A DNA stretch of 64,000 nucleotides, from NCBI GenBank assembly GCA_951640165.1, contig OX621243.1, positions 930,001 through 994,000 of the forward strand. Direction: 5' to 3'. This DNA is from Pseudoips prasinana. Lineage: Eukaryota > Arthropoda > Insecta > Lepidoptera > Nolidae. The notes under the pieces were generated by a model, which searched no databases, was not told the origin of the DNA, and saw only the letters and a list, made by a program, of their open reading frames with translations. Below are positions 10,750 to 22,489 of the stretch, piece after piece. Numbering within the stretch: the stretch's first letter is position 1; each line of letters begins with the position of its first letter. Made by a program: the position numbers and the translations under genes.

Positions 10750-12070
10750 ACAATATTAAAGAACATGACAATATCTACAAAATATCTCGCGATAGCATGT
10801 ATCTAAATATTGTAGTTATGTCACTATAACCACTTTTTAACACTTTAAAATTTAATAGAATTCCGGCCAAAATCTGACCGAGTTATTTATACCTTTGCCT
10901 TAATCCTTACCTAAATAAATGATCTCTCAAGCAAGGCTGTTTAAACACCTGTAAAATACTTTTTAGTTTAATTAAAATCGGACATTCCATTCGAAAGATA
11001 TTACGAGTTATACAAAACTAAAATAAAATTACGCCAGAGCGTTGGGGCCGGCGTGCAAAAGAGGACACATCTATGAAATAGGCAGTTGCGCTCATTCGGC
11101 TCCCTACGCAGCGGGCGTAACCAACGTTGAGTAATTTTGAAAAAAACATTTATTTGTTTTAGCACGTTTTTAATTCGTTTGAGAACTACTAAGTGCTTAC
11201 TACCAAAAGTTCTTATTAAAACTAAATAATATATCAACCTTCCAATTAACAATTTTTTTAACTATTTAAACCTCCCAATTAAAAAGTTCGTTCCAGAACT
11301 ATTCAAACCTTCCGGTTAATTTATTTTTAAGAAATACTTATAAATTAGTTTATTCAATTTTTTTTTTATAAAAGAAGCTATCAATATTCCTACAAAAAGA
11401 AAGTCGCAACTAATTCAAAATAGTTCCCAAGCGAGATTAGCAAAAATACGTCATATCGGAGAATCTTCTTCTGAAAATGTAGGTCCTCTCGAAAGTCAGA
11501 GATAGTATTTATCGCAGTCGTGAGCCAAAAAATCTAGCGCCGAACGTACGCAGCGCCTTGCTGAAAACCGGGCCAGAATCTCATAAGCACGCATTACTGA
11601 AAATACAGATAGAATCTCCCAAACGCGAGCACGGGAATCTAATGCGGAACGCTCGCAGCGACTAACATAGTGAGCAATAAGGTAAAACTGGAAAACAGAA
11701 ATTAAAATGTAATAAATTTAAAAAGTCTTTAAAATAAATGTACTTATATGAATAAAACAACTACATTAATATAAATCAAAAATAAAAATAAAAAGACACC
11801 GGAGAGTGAAAACCTTGGAAGTGTTCACGAGCTAACTTTTCAGGAGCACGTCCAAGGTAGGTACGGCAGATTAAATGCGATCACGAACAATGAGGTTCTC
11901 ACATATATGATCAAAGATGGCGTTATGTCAAAAGCTCAGTGAAGTCGATTCAAAATATGCTGTTGGAGGTTTTCTTTCAAAACTTCTCTTTGTAAGACCC
12001 ATAATTCTGCAAATAAAATAATTTTAATTTGAAAACATGCAAAGAAGCTAATTTAGTTAAAATTTTACAT
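10750..12070. other. Gene-less stretch with degenerate short repeats
   Basis: Three related motifs, aaccttccaattaa, aacctcccaattaa and aaccttccggttaa, recur at roughly 35-bp spacing between 11236 and 11320. Two related blocks, ctagcgccgaacgtacgcag near 11534 and taatgcggaacgctcgcagc near 11640, suggest an older duplication. The minus-strand frame 11001-11252 shows no domain. Confidence 0.4.
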
Positions 12071-12075
12071 TCGAG

Positions 12076-12113
12076 GTTTTCACTCTACGGCGTCGGCGCC
12101 GTAGAGTGAAAAC
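12076..12113. repeat. Perfect GC-rich hairpin
   Basis: Arms of 17 bases (12076-12092 and 12097-12113, ending ctacggcg / cgccgtag) are exact reverse complements around a 4-nt tcgg loop. It may be the closing end of a small fold-back element: gagtgaaaacc, part of the right arm, also occurs at 11804. Confidence 0.85.
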
Positions 12114-12779
12114 AGAGTAAAGTAAAGTAGTGTAAAAATACTTAGGAACCAAAGCCGGGTCGCGTTGCTATATTTTTTATTTTATAAAATATGTGATAAT
12201 AAGTACTTATAGGTATAATTCTCTTATTAGATACAATTTTTTTCTATATCACTACATATGAGTATTGACTGTAGACTGTACAGTAATAGTAGTAGGTATA
12301 TAATGTATCTAATTATTCTTAGTAAGTATACCTATACTCTAAACGTCAGTGAAATGTTATTAAAAATTACCCGTTGGTGTCATTTATGCTGTTATCATTT
12401 TGTTTTCAATCATCAAGTCCCGTACCCAAATGGAGTCATTGATACACTATTGCTAAATAACGATTGACAACCTATATTTATAGGTTATTTTGTCAATCTT
12501 AAGATCTAGTTATCTTGTTTAACTTCAGGAAATACAAGGCTATATACAAGTTATTCTGCATTTACAAAACAGCAGGAAAATAAAAATAGTTAACGATAAC
12601 CTATTATCTACACTCTACAGCAATCATAAAAATATAGCCATTTCTTTATAGTCTTATCTGCCATTCTTTTAGCATTAAGTATTCAAAAATATCTATTGTG
12701 TATGACATCGTCGCCATGTCCACTCTATGACAACATGCGCAAGTTTTTTATCAGCGATTTATTATCAGGGCAGTATTAT

Positions 12780-13366
12780 ATAACTGTGTGCGTGTCTCGC
12801 GCCGCGCCCGCCCGTGCCAGAGCGAGATGGAGGATGTTGCATTAAATTTCGATCCTATTCTGTAACGTTTCGTCCAATCGCGGCCGATCTCTGCGTGTTC
12901 CGGTTCTTTGTCATCAATGGGTTGCCGGGCGAGTCCATTTCGAGTGCCGCTACATCATGTTTTACGCTATATTTAAACTAGATTTTGATCCGGGAGACAT
13001 GTAATGATCCGTCCAATGACTCTATCTATCGCCTCGATCTTCAATTCGATTCCTGGGTGCAGTATTTAGCGCGATCGCTCTTAAGCCCTTTCGGCAGTGG
13101 GACGTCGGGCCCACTTCAGCTGACTGCGTCGTACGCAAGGCTACTCTAACTAAACTAGTAGTAGTCCGGCGTTCGAAGGCGACGGTCGGGTGCGGGCGCG
13201 TCCCAGTGATATGCGGATATGTTATTGAGGTTTAAAATGTTTTTGGATCGTTTCCCATAGGCGCGAGCACAGCGTCCGGAGCGGGATCGTTCGTATCGCG
13301 CTGCGCCGGTCCGTACCGGCCCGCACCGGCACGTCCCGCGGCCACGGAGCGAGCCGAGGCTCAATA
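12780..13366 (+). promoter_or_regulatory. CpG-rich presumptive promoter and 5' UTR
   Basis: Base composition changes abruptly from AT-rich to CpG-rich at about 12785 and stays so until about 13700, unlike the surrounding tens of kilobases. The island ends in the first coding exon of a spliced gene. It contains an E-box-like cagctg at 13117. I see no convincing TATA box or single initiator, so transcription may start at several sites. The open frames on both strands here follow from GC content. Confidence 0.55.
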
Positions 13367-13432
13367 ATGCTCAAATTCTTGACTCACAAGCTGCGAACGC
13401 ATTCGTTGAATGAGGAGAGCGTTTCCGAGAAG
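13367..13432 (+). CDS. First coding exon of an unidentified host gene
   Basis: An ATG at 13367 in a CpG island opens a 22-codon frame that begins MLKFLTHKLRTHSLNE and ends in ...SEK at a good donor site (AAG|GTGGGT, 13433). The matching acceptor is at 13602-13603 (ttgttgttgcag), giving a 171-bp GC-rich intron, and the frame continues in phase 0 into the next exon. The first 12 residues are basic and amphipathic; nothing like a signal peptide is present. I do not recognise the family. The short exons and long gene-less DNA downstream suggest that the rest lies far to the right, possibly beyond the window, and this could be one of several alternative N-termini. The plus-strand frame that runs on into the intron to 13576 is read-through, not coding. 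Confidence 0.6.
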
Positions 13433-13603
13433 GTGGGTGTAGCGCGAGCGCGGCCGGCCAACCGAAGGTCACCCGCCACCAGAAAATGGCCGCCGCGAGA
13501 ACAAAGGAGCGGAAAGTCGCCCGGCGTGCCGGCTCCGGCTCGGCCCCGGCCCGGCTCCGGCCTGGCCCCGGCCTGACCCGCGCTCACTGCCTTGTTGTTG
13601 CAG

Positions 13604-13661
13604 GTGGAGGAGCGCGACTCCGGCACCGAGTCCGACGACGAGGCGGAGCGCGCGTCGCCCG
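13604..13661 (+). CDS. Second coding exon of the same gene
   Basis: The 58-nt exon starts directly after the acceptor cag at 13601-13603 and ends at CCCG|GTGAGT (13662), a strong donor. In the phase set by exon 1 it encodes an acidic, serine-containing stretch, VEERDSGTESDDEAERASP, leaving one base for the next exon. Such segments are common as disordered, phosphorylatable linkers near the N-termini of signalling and nuclear proteins, but this does not identify the gene. No downstream exon was found with confidence. A cDNA or a related-species alignment would settle it. Confidence 0.6.
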
Positions 13662-13699
13662 GTGAGTGCCCTCCATGCCCCGCAATGCCCCAAGGATGA

Positions 13700-16600
13700 G
13701 CCCCTTAGAGTTTTCATATTTCCACCTCTCCCTCAGCAAACCTGCCAGCGCGTTAACACGGAATAATTGAAAATCGATTTTGCAATCCGTCACACGAAAA
13801 GGAATCCGCTTTTGATAACGCTCAGGTGATAATGTCAGTATAAAAACAATACCCGTAGGTGTGTGCCGGGCTACCTTGGGTGTATGGTAATCGTTTGTAT
13901 TATTAGAATCTTATTAGCATACTGACCCACCCAGTCGAGTTTGTTTGTTTTCTATTGAATGTACCAGAAACATAAATGTATCGTGTGTGTGCCTTGTCGA
14001 GGAGAACGGCTACTCCACAATATGTAGCTGCCTGCACCCCCAGCACCGACGTGGCACTATTCACTGATAAAAGCCCATTTCTTTGTTAATGTCTAACATG
14101 ACCTTGAAGCCGACCTTGAACTTCTATCGACGTAACCCAACATATAAATTGAAATATAACGATGTAATATTTATAAGGTGATTCAGTAGAAAACGTTAAA
14201 CGTCGATTCAAAAAGCACTTGTTATTAATTTGTTTTGGATTTCAAGTTTCACATTTTTACTTATAAAGAAGCTATAAGAACTAAAACCCAACTATGAAAC
14301 TCATGATCTGATTAAGTTGAATCTTTAGGAACTGATTTGTGAATCTTTGTAGATTCGTAAATCATTTGCTGAAGTGTGGATTCAGGCACGACTCTATACT
14401 GAGTAGGTATGCAACGGTATTAAGTATATGGCCGAATGGCGAAGGCTGATATATTTAATATTAAAACCGATTGTTTAGAGAGTGATGCTGACCGGATGAG
14501 AACTAAGTATGTAGGTATACTAATATAATCATTATTGAAAGAGGTAACAAGAGGCCGCGTGGCGTTTCCTCTTTATGTATTGCTATTAATCAAACAGATG
14601 CTTGCGATAATAGTATACCAGCATTGCTGGAAATTAATAGATTAATATATTTAACATGCTGATGACTCTGATATGACCAATCGTTCATGAGGAATTAGTG
14701 GTTGAGTTTACCGAGTTTATTTGGAGAAAATACGATCAGTAAATAATATTTAGATGCCAGCGCCACGCCTCCAGCAAGTAGCACTATTCGCGAAGTACCT
14801 AAGTCTGTATGTATGCATGTCCTTAGATAACATCCAATTCCTAACTCCAGGTGTCCCTAAATGAGGCAGATATCAAGTTGCTCAGTGAAGATCGTCAGAT
14901 ACAAAAAGTTGGTGTATCACCAATATGGCCGTCCCTGTGTATCCCACTTAGGCCTAGTTTGCAAAGTGAGCACTCTTGGGCGCACACGTATCATAGTACT
15001 TTATGTGGGACATAATAATAAGTTACCATACTATTATTTATTATACCATACAGGTCTATGTTATTGTAACTATTATCGGCGCTGCGCCGGTGGAACAGGA
15101 AAGAGTATTGCTGCCCACATTGATAAAATGTGTTTACATTCCAAATAGGTACCAATGCTCGTATTTATGTGGCTGTTTTGCTCCAGCTGTCTCACTAACT
15201 TCCGCTTGTGGTTTTGCCTGGGTGAGACCTTCCCGAGAAATCGAAACTCCGCTAATGTGATTTCTTTAGTAATTGAGCCCTTATAGACATCGGTAAATTA
15301 CTTCGGGATATGTAGTGAAGTGATAGTACAAGTTGCTTCTGCGGGCAACATTTCCGCTCCCTAGTTAAGCTCAGGAGTTCCTTACAGGGGGAATATCTGT
15401 GCAAAATTTCTGATTTTTATTTCAGTTTTAGCTAAACGTTAATAAATCAGTCAGATGCATATCCGCTCATATTTAGACAGGTTTAGTTCGTAGCCCAACT
15501 TCCGGAGTCAGTCCGTAGAAAAAGCCATGAATTGCCAACAAGGGTTCCAATGACATCCTAAGAGATAAGATCTATCAAAATATCGATATTTGGTTACGCG
15601 AAAGGAAAAAATTTCTTGCATCTATGACCTATTGTGGTCTGATAGTAAGTAAGTTTGTGCTGTATATACAGAAAGAACTTACAGAACATTATTAGTTCAG
15701 AAGCTAATCAGGCTGATTATGTAGAGGATAGGTTTCTGGAGCGTCCTGGCTGGTCTATTATTTCAGTATTATGACTGTCTGCTCTATTTCGTCTGTGATT
15801 AATAGGTTTCCATTCGGTACCGATTAGATCTTCTATCCTATCTCTTTATGGAAACGCATTACTGCACCGCTTGCCCTTGTATGAATATTTCAGTTAGTAT
15901 TCATTTTAGTGCACTGTAGAGAGGATTACCAGCCTCTGATCTGGTTTGTAACATCAGCACTATTTATGTGAGAATTTCCACGAATTGCATTGTCCTTGGA
16001 GCTGCATATTGACTAAAGGGTTACGGATTGCACGAAGTAGTATGCCCTTGTTGTTGATTAGTGGTTGTTATAAATACCTTACCTGACCTTGCAGATTTCA
16101 GTTAGTGAGCTATGCTCCACCGAAACTAGAGAAAAATTTGATAGTATTTCTTTATTTTAAAACCTGACGTTTGCAGTTCGCCTAGGGTCGGACCAACGCC
16201 AAGCTCAAGCCATCTAGCAAAAAAAACTACAAACTAAGTACCTACGTAACTGGCAGGCTTCGGGGTTCGAACCTTGACATAAGGCTCTTACCGACATAGA
16301 TGCATGGAACGGTCGGTTGTTTAGGATGTAGTGCAATTGTATACGCGAAGATGCGGGCCGCTCTCGTCCGATTGAGTATCGGGGAGGTCATTTTATTGAC
16401 ACAAATGCTAATCAATATGCCTGATTGTAGTCCAGACTTGCGATTACGAATTATCGAATCCAAAATGTTTATTTAACCAATAATCCTATACTGCTTATAT
16501 TTTTCAACGATAATTTTATGCTAAAATAACTAAACTAACTATAATTGTATCATTATTCCGATTGTTATTCCTTTTAACTTTTTTAATGAAGACTGATAAA

Positions 16601-16880
16601 TGAAAAGTCCAAGTCCAAGTCCTACTGCTGGTACACAGGATTACTACGGTGGTAGCGTGACGCAAACTATGTAGCCATTATAAGTAAATTAATGATAGGT
16701 TAGGTCTGGCCGCTGGAACCGGTTCTGATCTAATAACGTGTTTTAATTATTTAAATACGCCATTTGTTACTAGAGCCGTTAACTTAGAGGACACTTGCCT
16801 CATAAATAACAATTAAATTATCTTTAAACTACACACAAATCTCTGCTTTTTATCTTTTATTCCAAAGTTCATTCTGAGAA
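13700..16880. other. Presumptive intron or intergenic DNA, no gene seen
   Basis: About 3 kb without a supported exon. Frames at 14861-15260 are short, overlap in two frames and show no domain. A B-box-like ggttcgaacccc lies on the minus strand near 16270 but lacks a convincing tRNA-like head. Confidence 0.4.
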
Positions 16881-16887
16881 TAATAAA

Positions 16888-16968
16888 TGTTGACTACCGA
16901 CAGAATTGAACCTGTATTCTTTGGGTTAAAGCCCCCGATGCTTAAACTATTAATCGACGGTGTGTCCA
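16888..16968 (-). repeat. Diverged tRNA-like sequence
   Basis: On the minus strand tagtttaagca (A-box-like) is followed at tRNA-like spacing by caggttcaattctgtc (B box / T loop). The acceptor and anticodon stems do not pair cleanly, so a pseudo-tRNA or SINE head is more likely than a working tRNA. Confidence 0.3.
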
Positions 16969-17329
16969 GTAGGTGGTCGAAATTGATCATTCCCAGTCTA
17001 ATACTTTCTACAGAAATGCTAAAATGATATTATTATTATGTTATACTATAGTCATGTGTTTATATTCATAAACAAGGTTTAACTAAAATAGTAATGAACC
17101 TCACTGAACTTTAATATGCCTATGTATCTGTAAATCAACTTTTAAATGGTAACATATATGAAGCAGTCCTGATTCACTCTCTCACCGACTTGTCTAAGGA
17201 TTTAGAAATATGTAAGATTGCACGGGGGATGATGACATTTTTTATTCAATTCTCATGTGCTAGGGAACCAACAGGAAGTCAGAGGACACATGCATTCGCG
17301 GCCAAATGTTTTACAAGAACTGTTAGCTT

Positions 17330-17500
17330 TAGCCTGATAGCCATCTAGCAAATCATCATAGCCAGATGTTCTCATCGATCGGTGAGGTTAAGCAACTAGG
17401 CTCTCTGTCAAACCATAGATGGGTGACAGTCAAATTGGTTTCACTTCTGTGATTTGAAGGTCCCGGTTGTAGCCATTAGACAACCGTTAATCGTTAAGCC
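17330..17500 (+). repeat. 5S rRNA-derived SINE
   Basis: The head carries ttctcatcgatcggtgaggt, then taagcaac, then atagatgggtgacagtc, in the order and about the spacing of 5S rRNA (TTCTCGTCCGATCACCGAAG, CAAGCAAC, GGATGGGTGACCGC). It is followed by a non-5S body (ggtcccggttgtagccatta) shared with the copy at 36370, which marks it as a SINE family and not a decayed 5S gene. Confidence 0.65.
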
Positions 17501-17819
17501 ATGTCAGGTATCAAGTCTGGCACTGGGGTAACTAGTGGCCATACGATAAGTAAGTGTGAGCTTCATTTGAGCAGATCTGTAGGCATATTTATTTATTTAT
17601 TTTTCTTTATCTATTTGGCTCCCCAACAATTGAGTACACTCAAACATTTATGGGTTACATTGAATCAGATCGGATCAAGTGTATCAATCTCTTACAGGTA
17701 ATCACAACATGCATTACATATGGTGCTTACCTGTAACAGAATACATACATCACCAGATACTGAACACATGGGTCCATTTCAAGTTCTTGTAACACGGCCA
17801 CTACACTAGCTGTTCTATA

Positions 17820-18120
17820 CTAGCTGTGCCCCGCAGATTTCACCCGCGTTAAATTTTATAAATTATCACAGCTCCTCCCCCGTAAGTGATAGCGTGATAA
17901 TATGTAGCTTATATGTTGAGCCGACCTCTTAGTAATATTCATGCAAAATTTGAAGTAAATCCATCCAGTACTTCTTGATTTTAGCCCGGACATACATACA
18001 GACAAACAGACAAAAATTCTAAAAATTATATTTTTGGCTTTGATATCACGGCACAAGTATCCTTTTAAAAAAATATTCTTCGTTCGATCGTTTTGACTTT
18101 CCTACGATTTTATTATATGT
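17820..18120 (-). mobile_element. Helitron-like non-autonomous element, long variant
   Basis: Its minus-strand 3' end is ...gcggggcacagCTAG, with flanking T (A at 17819 on the plus strand) and a short GC hairpin just inside. The interior (tcacagctcctcccccgtaa, cccggacatacatacagaca, atttttggctttgatatc) is shared with 28085-28365 but not with the short copies at 29096 or 58314. The 5' end is not sharply defined. Confidence 0.6.
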
Positions 18121-18266
18121 AACCAAAACACCCCCGCCCGGCTCACCTGATAGTAAGCACTCTCTTTCCCCGTGTTCGAAGAGCTCTGAAGAACTTCCTC
18201 CCACTGAGGTGGTCCAGTTCATTGTATTGCCTGGATCATATTCTGTTGGTAAGCTATGAATATGAT

Positions 18267-18335
18267 GCTGTGTGGCTGACGGCAAATAATATCACCACCC
18301 CATCACATCCTGTGGGGGGGAGTAGAAGGCCAGAG
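18267..18335 (+). repeat. 5' fragment of the RTE-tailed short repeat
   Basis: ggctgacggcaaataatatc and accccatcacatcctgtggg match the start of the retrotransposed element at 26240 and the far end of the minus copy at 61683. The rest is missing. Confidence 0.55.
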
Positions 18336-18339
18336 AACT

Positions 18340-20200
18340 GGTTTCGAAGAACGAGAAGTTTGTAGGAATATTTTTTTTATATAAAATACAGCGCATGTTA
18401 CTCTCCCATCATGCAGCTTTTATATATTGTTAATAGGTTTTGAGTTAATCAGTTTCAAACAAACATCTTAATAAACAAATCTTTTCTCTAATATTATCTG
18501 TATAAAAAATAGACTCTTAGGTATATTTGTCCGCTAATAATTTTATAAATTCGTGCTTAAATAGCTACCTAATCACATTATAAAGTCATCCACCTTTGAA
18601 CCCTGAAAATATGTAAACACTGGTTTTTAGAGGTATAAAGAAATATATTTTTATATAATCTTGTGGGCGGGTCAATTTCCAACCGAATTGAGCTGATTCT
18701 TTTATAAATGTTATCCGTCTTAACGTGAAATATCGGATAATGCTATGCACACACTGTCCGTCTCACCAGTGGGAGCACACCTTTTTCCGGTTTGACAAGA
18801 AAGTGGAATATGAATATGTAATAAGTTTATACTGACCAGTTGACTTTTTCAACTTCTAAATTTAAATATTATAATTACAGAATTTATATGGGACCAACCG
18901 AAACCATATCCTACGGAATAACTGCGGTTCACCAACAACAGGCTGATAAATAGTAGACTATAGTGGACGTTATTCAAGGAATACTGTCCGTCTATCTTCC
19001 CATGAAACTGAAATAATTCAACAAAACTAATTAGTGAAATAGAAAAAATGCATCAGCTGATCGTTGATGAGCATTTACTGAGGTTTAGTTTACATAAAAT
19101 ACATTATATTTATAATCAATTTTTTAGTTCGTTTTTCTATAAAAGCGTGTTTATTTTTTAGTTTTTTTAACTTTTATTTTATGTATTACAAAAAAGTGTT
19201 TTGAATAATGGTTTATAAACTAAAAACACGGTTTTTGTCACAAAGACATTACTAGTCATAGGGGAACGCCACAAGTCGCCAATCCTGATTAGATTAACAA
19301 ATCTACTTATTAAAATATTGAATTGACATCGGTCCTTGATAATTATGCCAAAATTCGATTTAATCTTAATAAATAATTTTAATTTCAAATTATGTTCAAA
19401 GTTTCCGTTATATACATACTAACATACTGGACATATGTAGCTCATGAAAGCATTATAAAAAGTAAACCGCCCTGAGAAAAGGGGATGTCCTCTGGCGTAG
19501 CTGCGTACGTTAGTTTGTAGTCCTATTTATTGACGGCTTGAACCCTCACTCGCGTTTATTGACCGGTGAAGCATTGAAAGCCTCCTAGGGGTACAATTAA
19601 GAAACACGCGAATTATGTGTGTTGCTAGCGACATATGTAACGGTAGGTCATTATATTTATTATATTATTTCTATAAATATAGTCTAGGGCTGTCATTGTT
19701 TGCACGAAGTCGCCTGTATGTGCCTGTTCTATATCGGTACCTCCTATCTATGGACGTTATGCAATGGTATCGGCGAGTACACAAACACGGCTCGTTATCA
19801 CGCTGCCATACCTAAGTGTGTGTAGCGCGGTGATAAGGCCGCCTGCTACAGAGTACGACTCCGACTAATTATCTAGTCGTGTCGCTCCACGTGCGCGGCG
19901 CAGGTTTTTGAGATCGTGACTTGTTAGATGTACATATCGCGACTAGGAACCTTTGTTCTTACTGTAACTGATCCTCTATTGTTTTATTTTTATTAAAAGT
20001 TAAGTCGGTCTCATGTTTTTAATACAATAATTATTTAAACAGATGTTTTTACCAGTTTTTTAGTTTTATACTGTGTAGATAGATCCTTAACACATAGAGG
20101 CCGTGCTCAATCTTACAGATGAGCATTTGCCCTTTACTTATAAACAAACTTGAGAAGTACTTGGCTCCATCGTTTTAATGTATAATTGGATTTAATGACT
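18340..20200. other. Gene-less AT-rich stretch
   Basis: Nothing recognisable. Small GC patches near 19490 and 19880 carry no supported exon. Confidence 0.4.
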
Positions 20201-20214
20201 ACAAAAAATATTAG

Positions 20215-20274
20215 ATAGATATTTTTTGTATCTCTTAAAAGTTAAGACTTTTAAGAGATACAAAAAATATCTAT
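20215..20274. repeat. Perfect 28-bp hairpin, 4-nt loop
   Basis: 20215-20242 and 20247-20274 are exact reverse complements around the loop taag. The stem includes tattttttgtatctcttaaa. Perfect pairing to the loop is more typical of a young palindrome or hairpin MITE than of a microRNA precursor, which normally has bulges. Confidence 0.9.
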
Positions 20275-20409
20275 GAAACTACATCTACATGAAAGCATAA
20301 TTTTGTCGTCAACGTCAAACTCCCAAAACGGGTGAAAGTAGGGCGACATTTAACGAAATCCTTAATTGCAGTCATAATGTAAACTCTGACAAATCTAACA
20401 CAACAAAGA

Positions 20410-20536
20410 TGTACACACGGCTACATATCAAGCTTTACTATTCCCATATAAGCTGACCTCTCTTTGTATGGAAATCCTACAACGCCAGATCAGCTTATAC
20501 TGGTAATGTGTAGCTTGATATGTAGCCGTGTGTACA
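20410..20536. mobile_element. 127-bp fold-back MITE
   Basis: Terminal 25-bp arms (tgtacacacggctacatatc... at 20410 and its complement ending at 20536) are exact. An inner arm pair, ccatataagctga / tcagcttatactgg, is nearly complementary, so most of the element folds on itself. No target duplication is obvious. Confidence 0.85.
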
Positions 20537-20539
20537 ATT

Positions 20540-21530
20540 AAACAATGCAGTTTAGGTTTATATTTTTCGAGATTGTTTTATATGTGGCTGTGCGTTTTTT
20601 CATTCACAATAACATTAACTGAATCGTGTTTGGGATCAACTAACCTCTTTTTAATATAGTCACCATTTTGATATATTTTTAATACGGGAAGTATTGCAGT
20701 TATCGCGTTCGCATTAGTAGAATTACCCTACACGAAGAAAGTAAGTAATATTTACTTCGCTCAAAATATGGTCCAGACAAGATTTTATAGTAATCACAAT
20801 TACACTTTTACATATTTTGTCTACAATGACATGCGAAATCTTATCAAATCATGTACCGCTAGTATTAAACGCAGCAGCGATACGCGTGTAAGTGAGTTAG
20901 CCATAGCGTCTTATTCTCTCTATGATCAGTCGACTGGAGAAGTGGAGTTCATTCCGGGTTATAGCATTACTATGGCAACGAACTCATGGGTGTGAGTAAA
21001 GTCGCCAGAACACATTGAGGGGGGGAAAGGTCGGCAATGCATAAAACTGACCGTGTAATACATGTCCTCGTCAGAAACCGCCCTGTGTCGAGGTTCCAAT
21101 CTCAAAGCCCACCTCACACACCCTCAGTCTATGATGCAAGGCTTGAGCCCACGCTCGCCTCTATTGCCTGGTATAGCAGTGAAAGCCATCATTGTTGTTA
21201 TAGGTTTTTAAACTCCTAGTGGATTACGTTTAACATAGGCTGGGGTAAATATCTTTGAAATATTAACATTTTCTTAATTGACGGTATTTGATTGATTACT
21301 TGAATAAGTTCGCTTTGGACAGCGGGGGGATAAATTGGAAGGACACCTGGGCTTAAGTGCTTAATCATAAATCTTTAGTAATTACTTAATCCATTTTATA
21401 ATGGAGTAGGTAATTCTTAGTTACTTTCGAGGCCCGGCTCTTTCAGAGGGTGATTAGGAATTTATGCCAGAGTTTTGTAACATACATATGTCATTAAAAA
21501 TAATTAATTTGCCATCTCGTTTCCATAATA
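20540..21530. other. Gene-less stretch with an unassigned 75-codon frame
   Basis: A frame from a true ATG at 20768 to 20995 encodes 75 residues ending ...EFIPGYSITMATNSWV. I see no signal peptide, repeat or known motif, and length alone does not support a gene. The rest is featureless. Confidence 0.3.
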
Positions 21531-21534
21531 CGGG

Positions 21535-21715
21535 TAGGTGGAAGCAGCTAGTACTGGAATGCCCTTTAGGGTAGGATTAGGTTCGATTCCCGCTCCGGGC
21601 AACTATTTGTGTGACCCAGAAATAGTTGTTCTGAGTCTGGATGTAATTTGTGTCCGTTAATTATGTTTGTAAAGTACCCCGCGACACAGGGATAAGATTC
21701 CCTAGTGCTGGCGTT
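21535..21715 (+). mobile_element. tRNA-derived SINE, family 3
   Basis: A tRNA-like head with B box aggttcgattcccgctccgg is followed by ggcaactatttgtgtgaccc and tagttgttctgagtctggat, then tttgtaaagtaccccgcgac. The same order of blocks is found at 23605. Confidence 0.7.
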
Positions 21716-21726
21716 GTCTAAAAAAA

Positions 21727-21815
21727 AGTAGCATGGAGATGGTCAGAAATCAAACCACTAATGCCGTCTTTAGAATGACCGCGCTCCTGGATTGTTAACC
21801 TTGATGAATGCAAAT
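21727..21815 (-). repeat. Diverged 5S-derived SINE fragment
   Basis: On the minus strand ggtttgatttctgaccatct and ctccatgct parallel the body of the copy at 3170, with a decayed counterpart of the GGGTGACCGC block. Confidence 0.35.
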
Positions 21816-21819
21816 GGAA

Positions 21820-22340
21820 CGATTGTTGGTAGAAGAACTACTTTTTTAGAACTCCTTGTTTCTCCTTGACGTTTTAAGCGATTCCTCAGGACGAACCTGG
21901 GTCTCACCCATCAGTGTCACAAAAAAAATGGGACAAGTTGTTTCTTCAAACATGGTTATGAATCAAATCAATTAAATTCTAACTAAAAACTAGTTTGAGA
22001 TAGCCGTACTAAAATCACTGCAGAGTGTTATGCTCTGATAGGCACTAGACGCATTATATTGGCCTTAAAACACCTCTCTTTTTCGGAGGGTTCATAAAGA
22101 CCCACCTCGTCTGGCTCGTCTTTGACCCTGGATGGAGCGAGTCGTTGAGTTCACGATCACGAGCACACTTCAGGAACATGTTCAATGTCTTTCACGTAAT
22201 TTTTATAATGACTGCATTATGATATCATCAACATGCATATTAAAATATGGTACGTAGACGCGCGCATAGCTAGTTCCTGTCACCGGCTCGTAAGCACAAT
22301 TGCCGGTCTTGCGCTACCGGCATCGAACGGGTATCTAGTT
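21820..22340. other. Gene-less stretch
   Basis: No supported gene, RNA or repeat was recognised. Confidence 0.4.
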
Positions 22341-22345
22341 ACATT

Positions 22346-22482
22346 GTACAGACGCCAGCACATCCAGCTACACCAATCTGTCAAATTTCCCCAGTTGAAA
22401 GTGAACCTTATACTGTTGTGATAAAGTTGAAAATCTATAAAAGAAATTTGACAGATTGGGGTCGCTGGATGTGCGTCTGTAC
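22346..22482. mobile_element. 137-bp fold-back MITE
   Basis: The left arm starts gtacagacgccagcacatcc and continues through ccaatctgtcaaattt. The right arm from 22444 is its complement (aaatttgacagattgg ... gtgcgtctgtac), with a 4-nt indel. The loop is about 50 bp and AT-rich. Confidence 0.8.
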
Positions 22483-22489
22483 GTACCTA

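Noticed and set aside
13155..13793. Minus-strand frames across the CpG island
   Set aside because: They overlap each other and the spliced plus-strand exons; their Arg/Gly/Ala-rich composition reflects GC content.
16255..16350. SINE or tRNA suggested by ggttcgaacccc on the minus strand
   Set aside because: Good B box but no acceptable A box or match to other SINE copies.
20768..20995. 75-codon frame from a true ATG
   Set aside because: No domain, signal peptide, splice context or compositional support; expected by chance in 64 kb.
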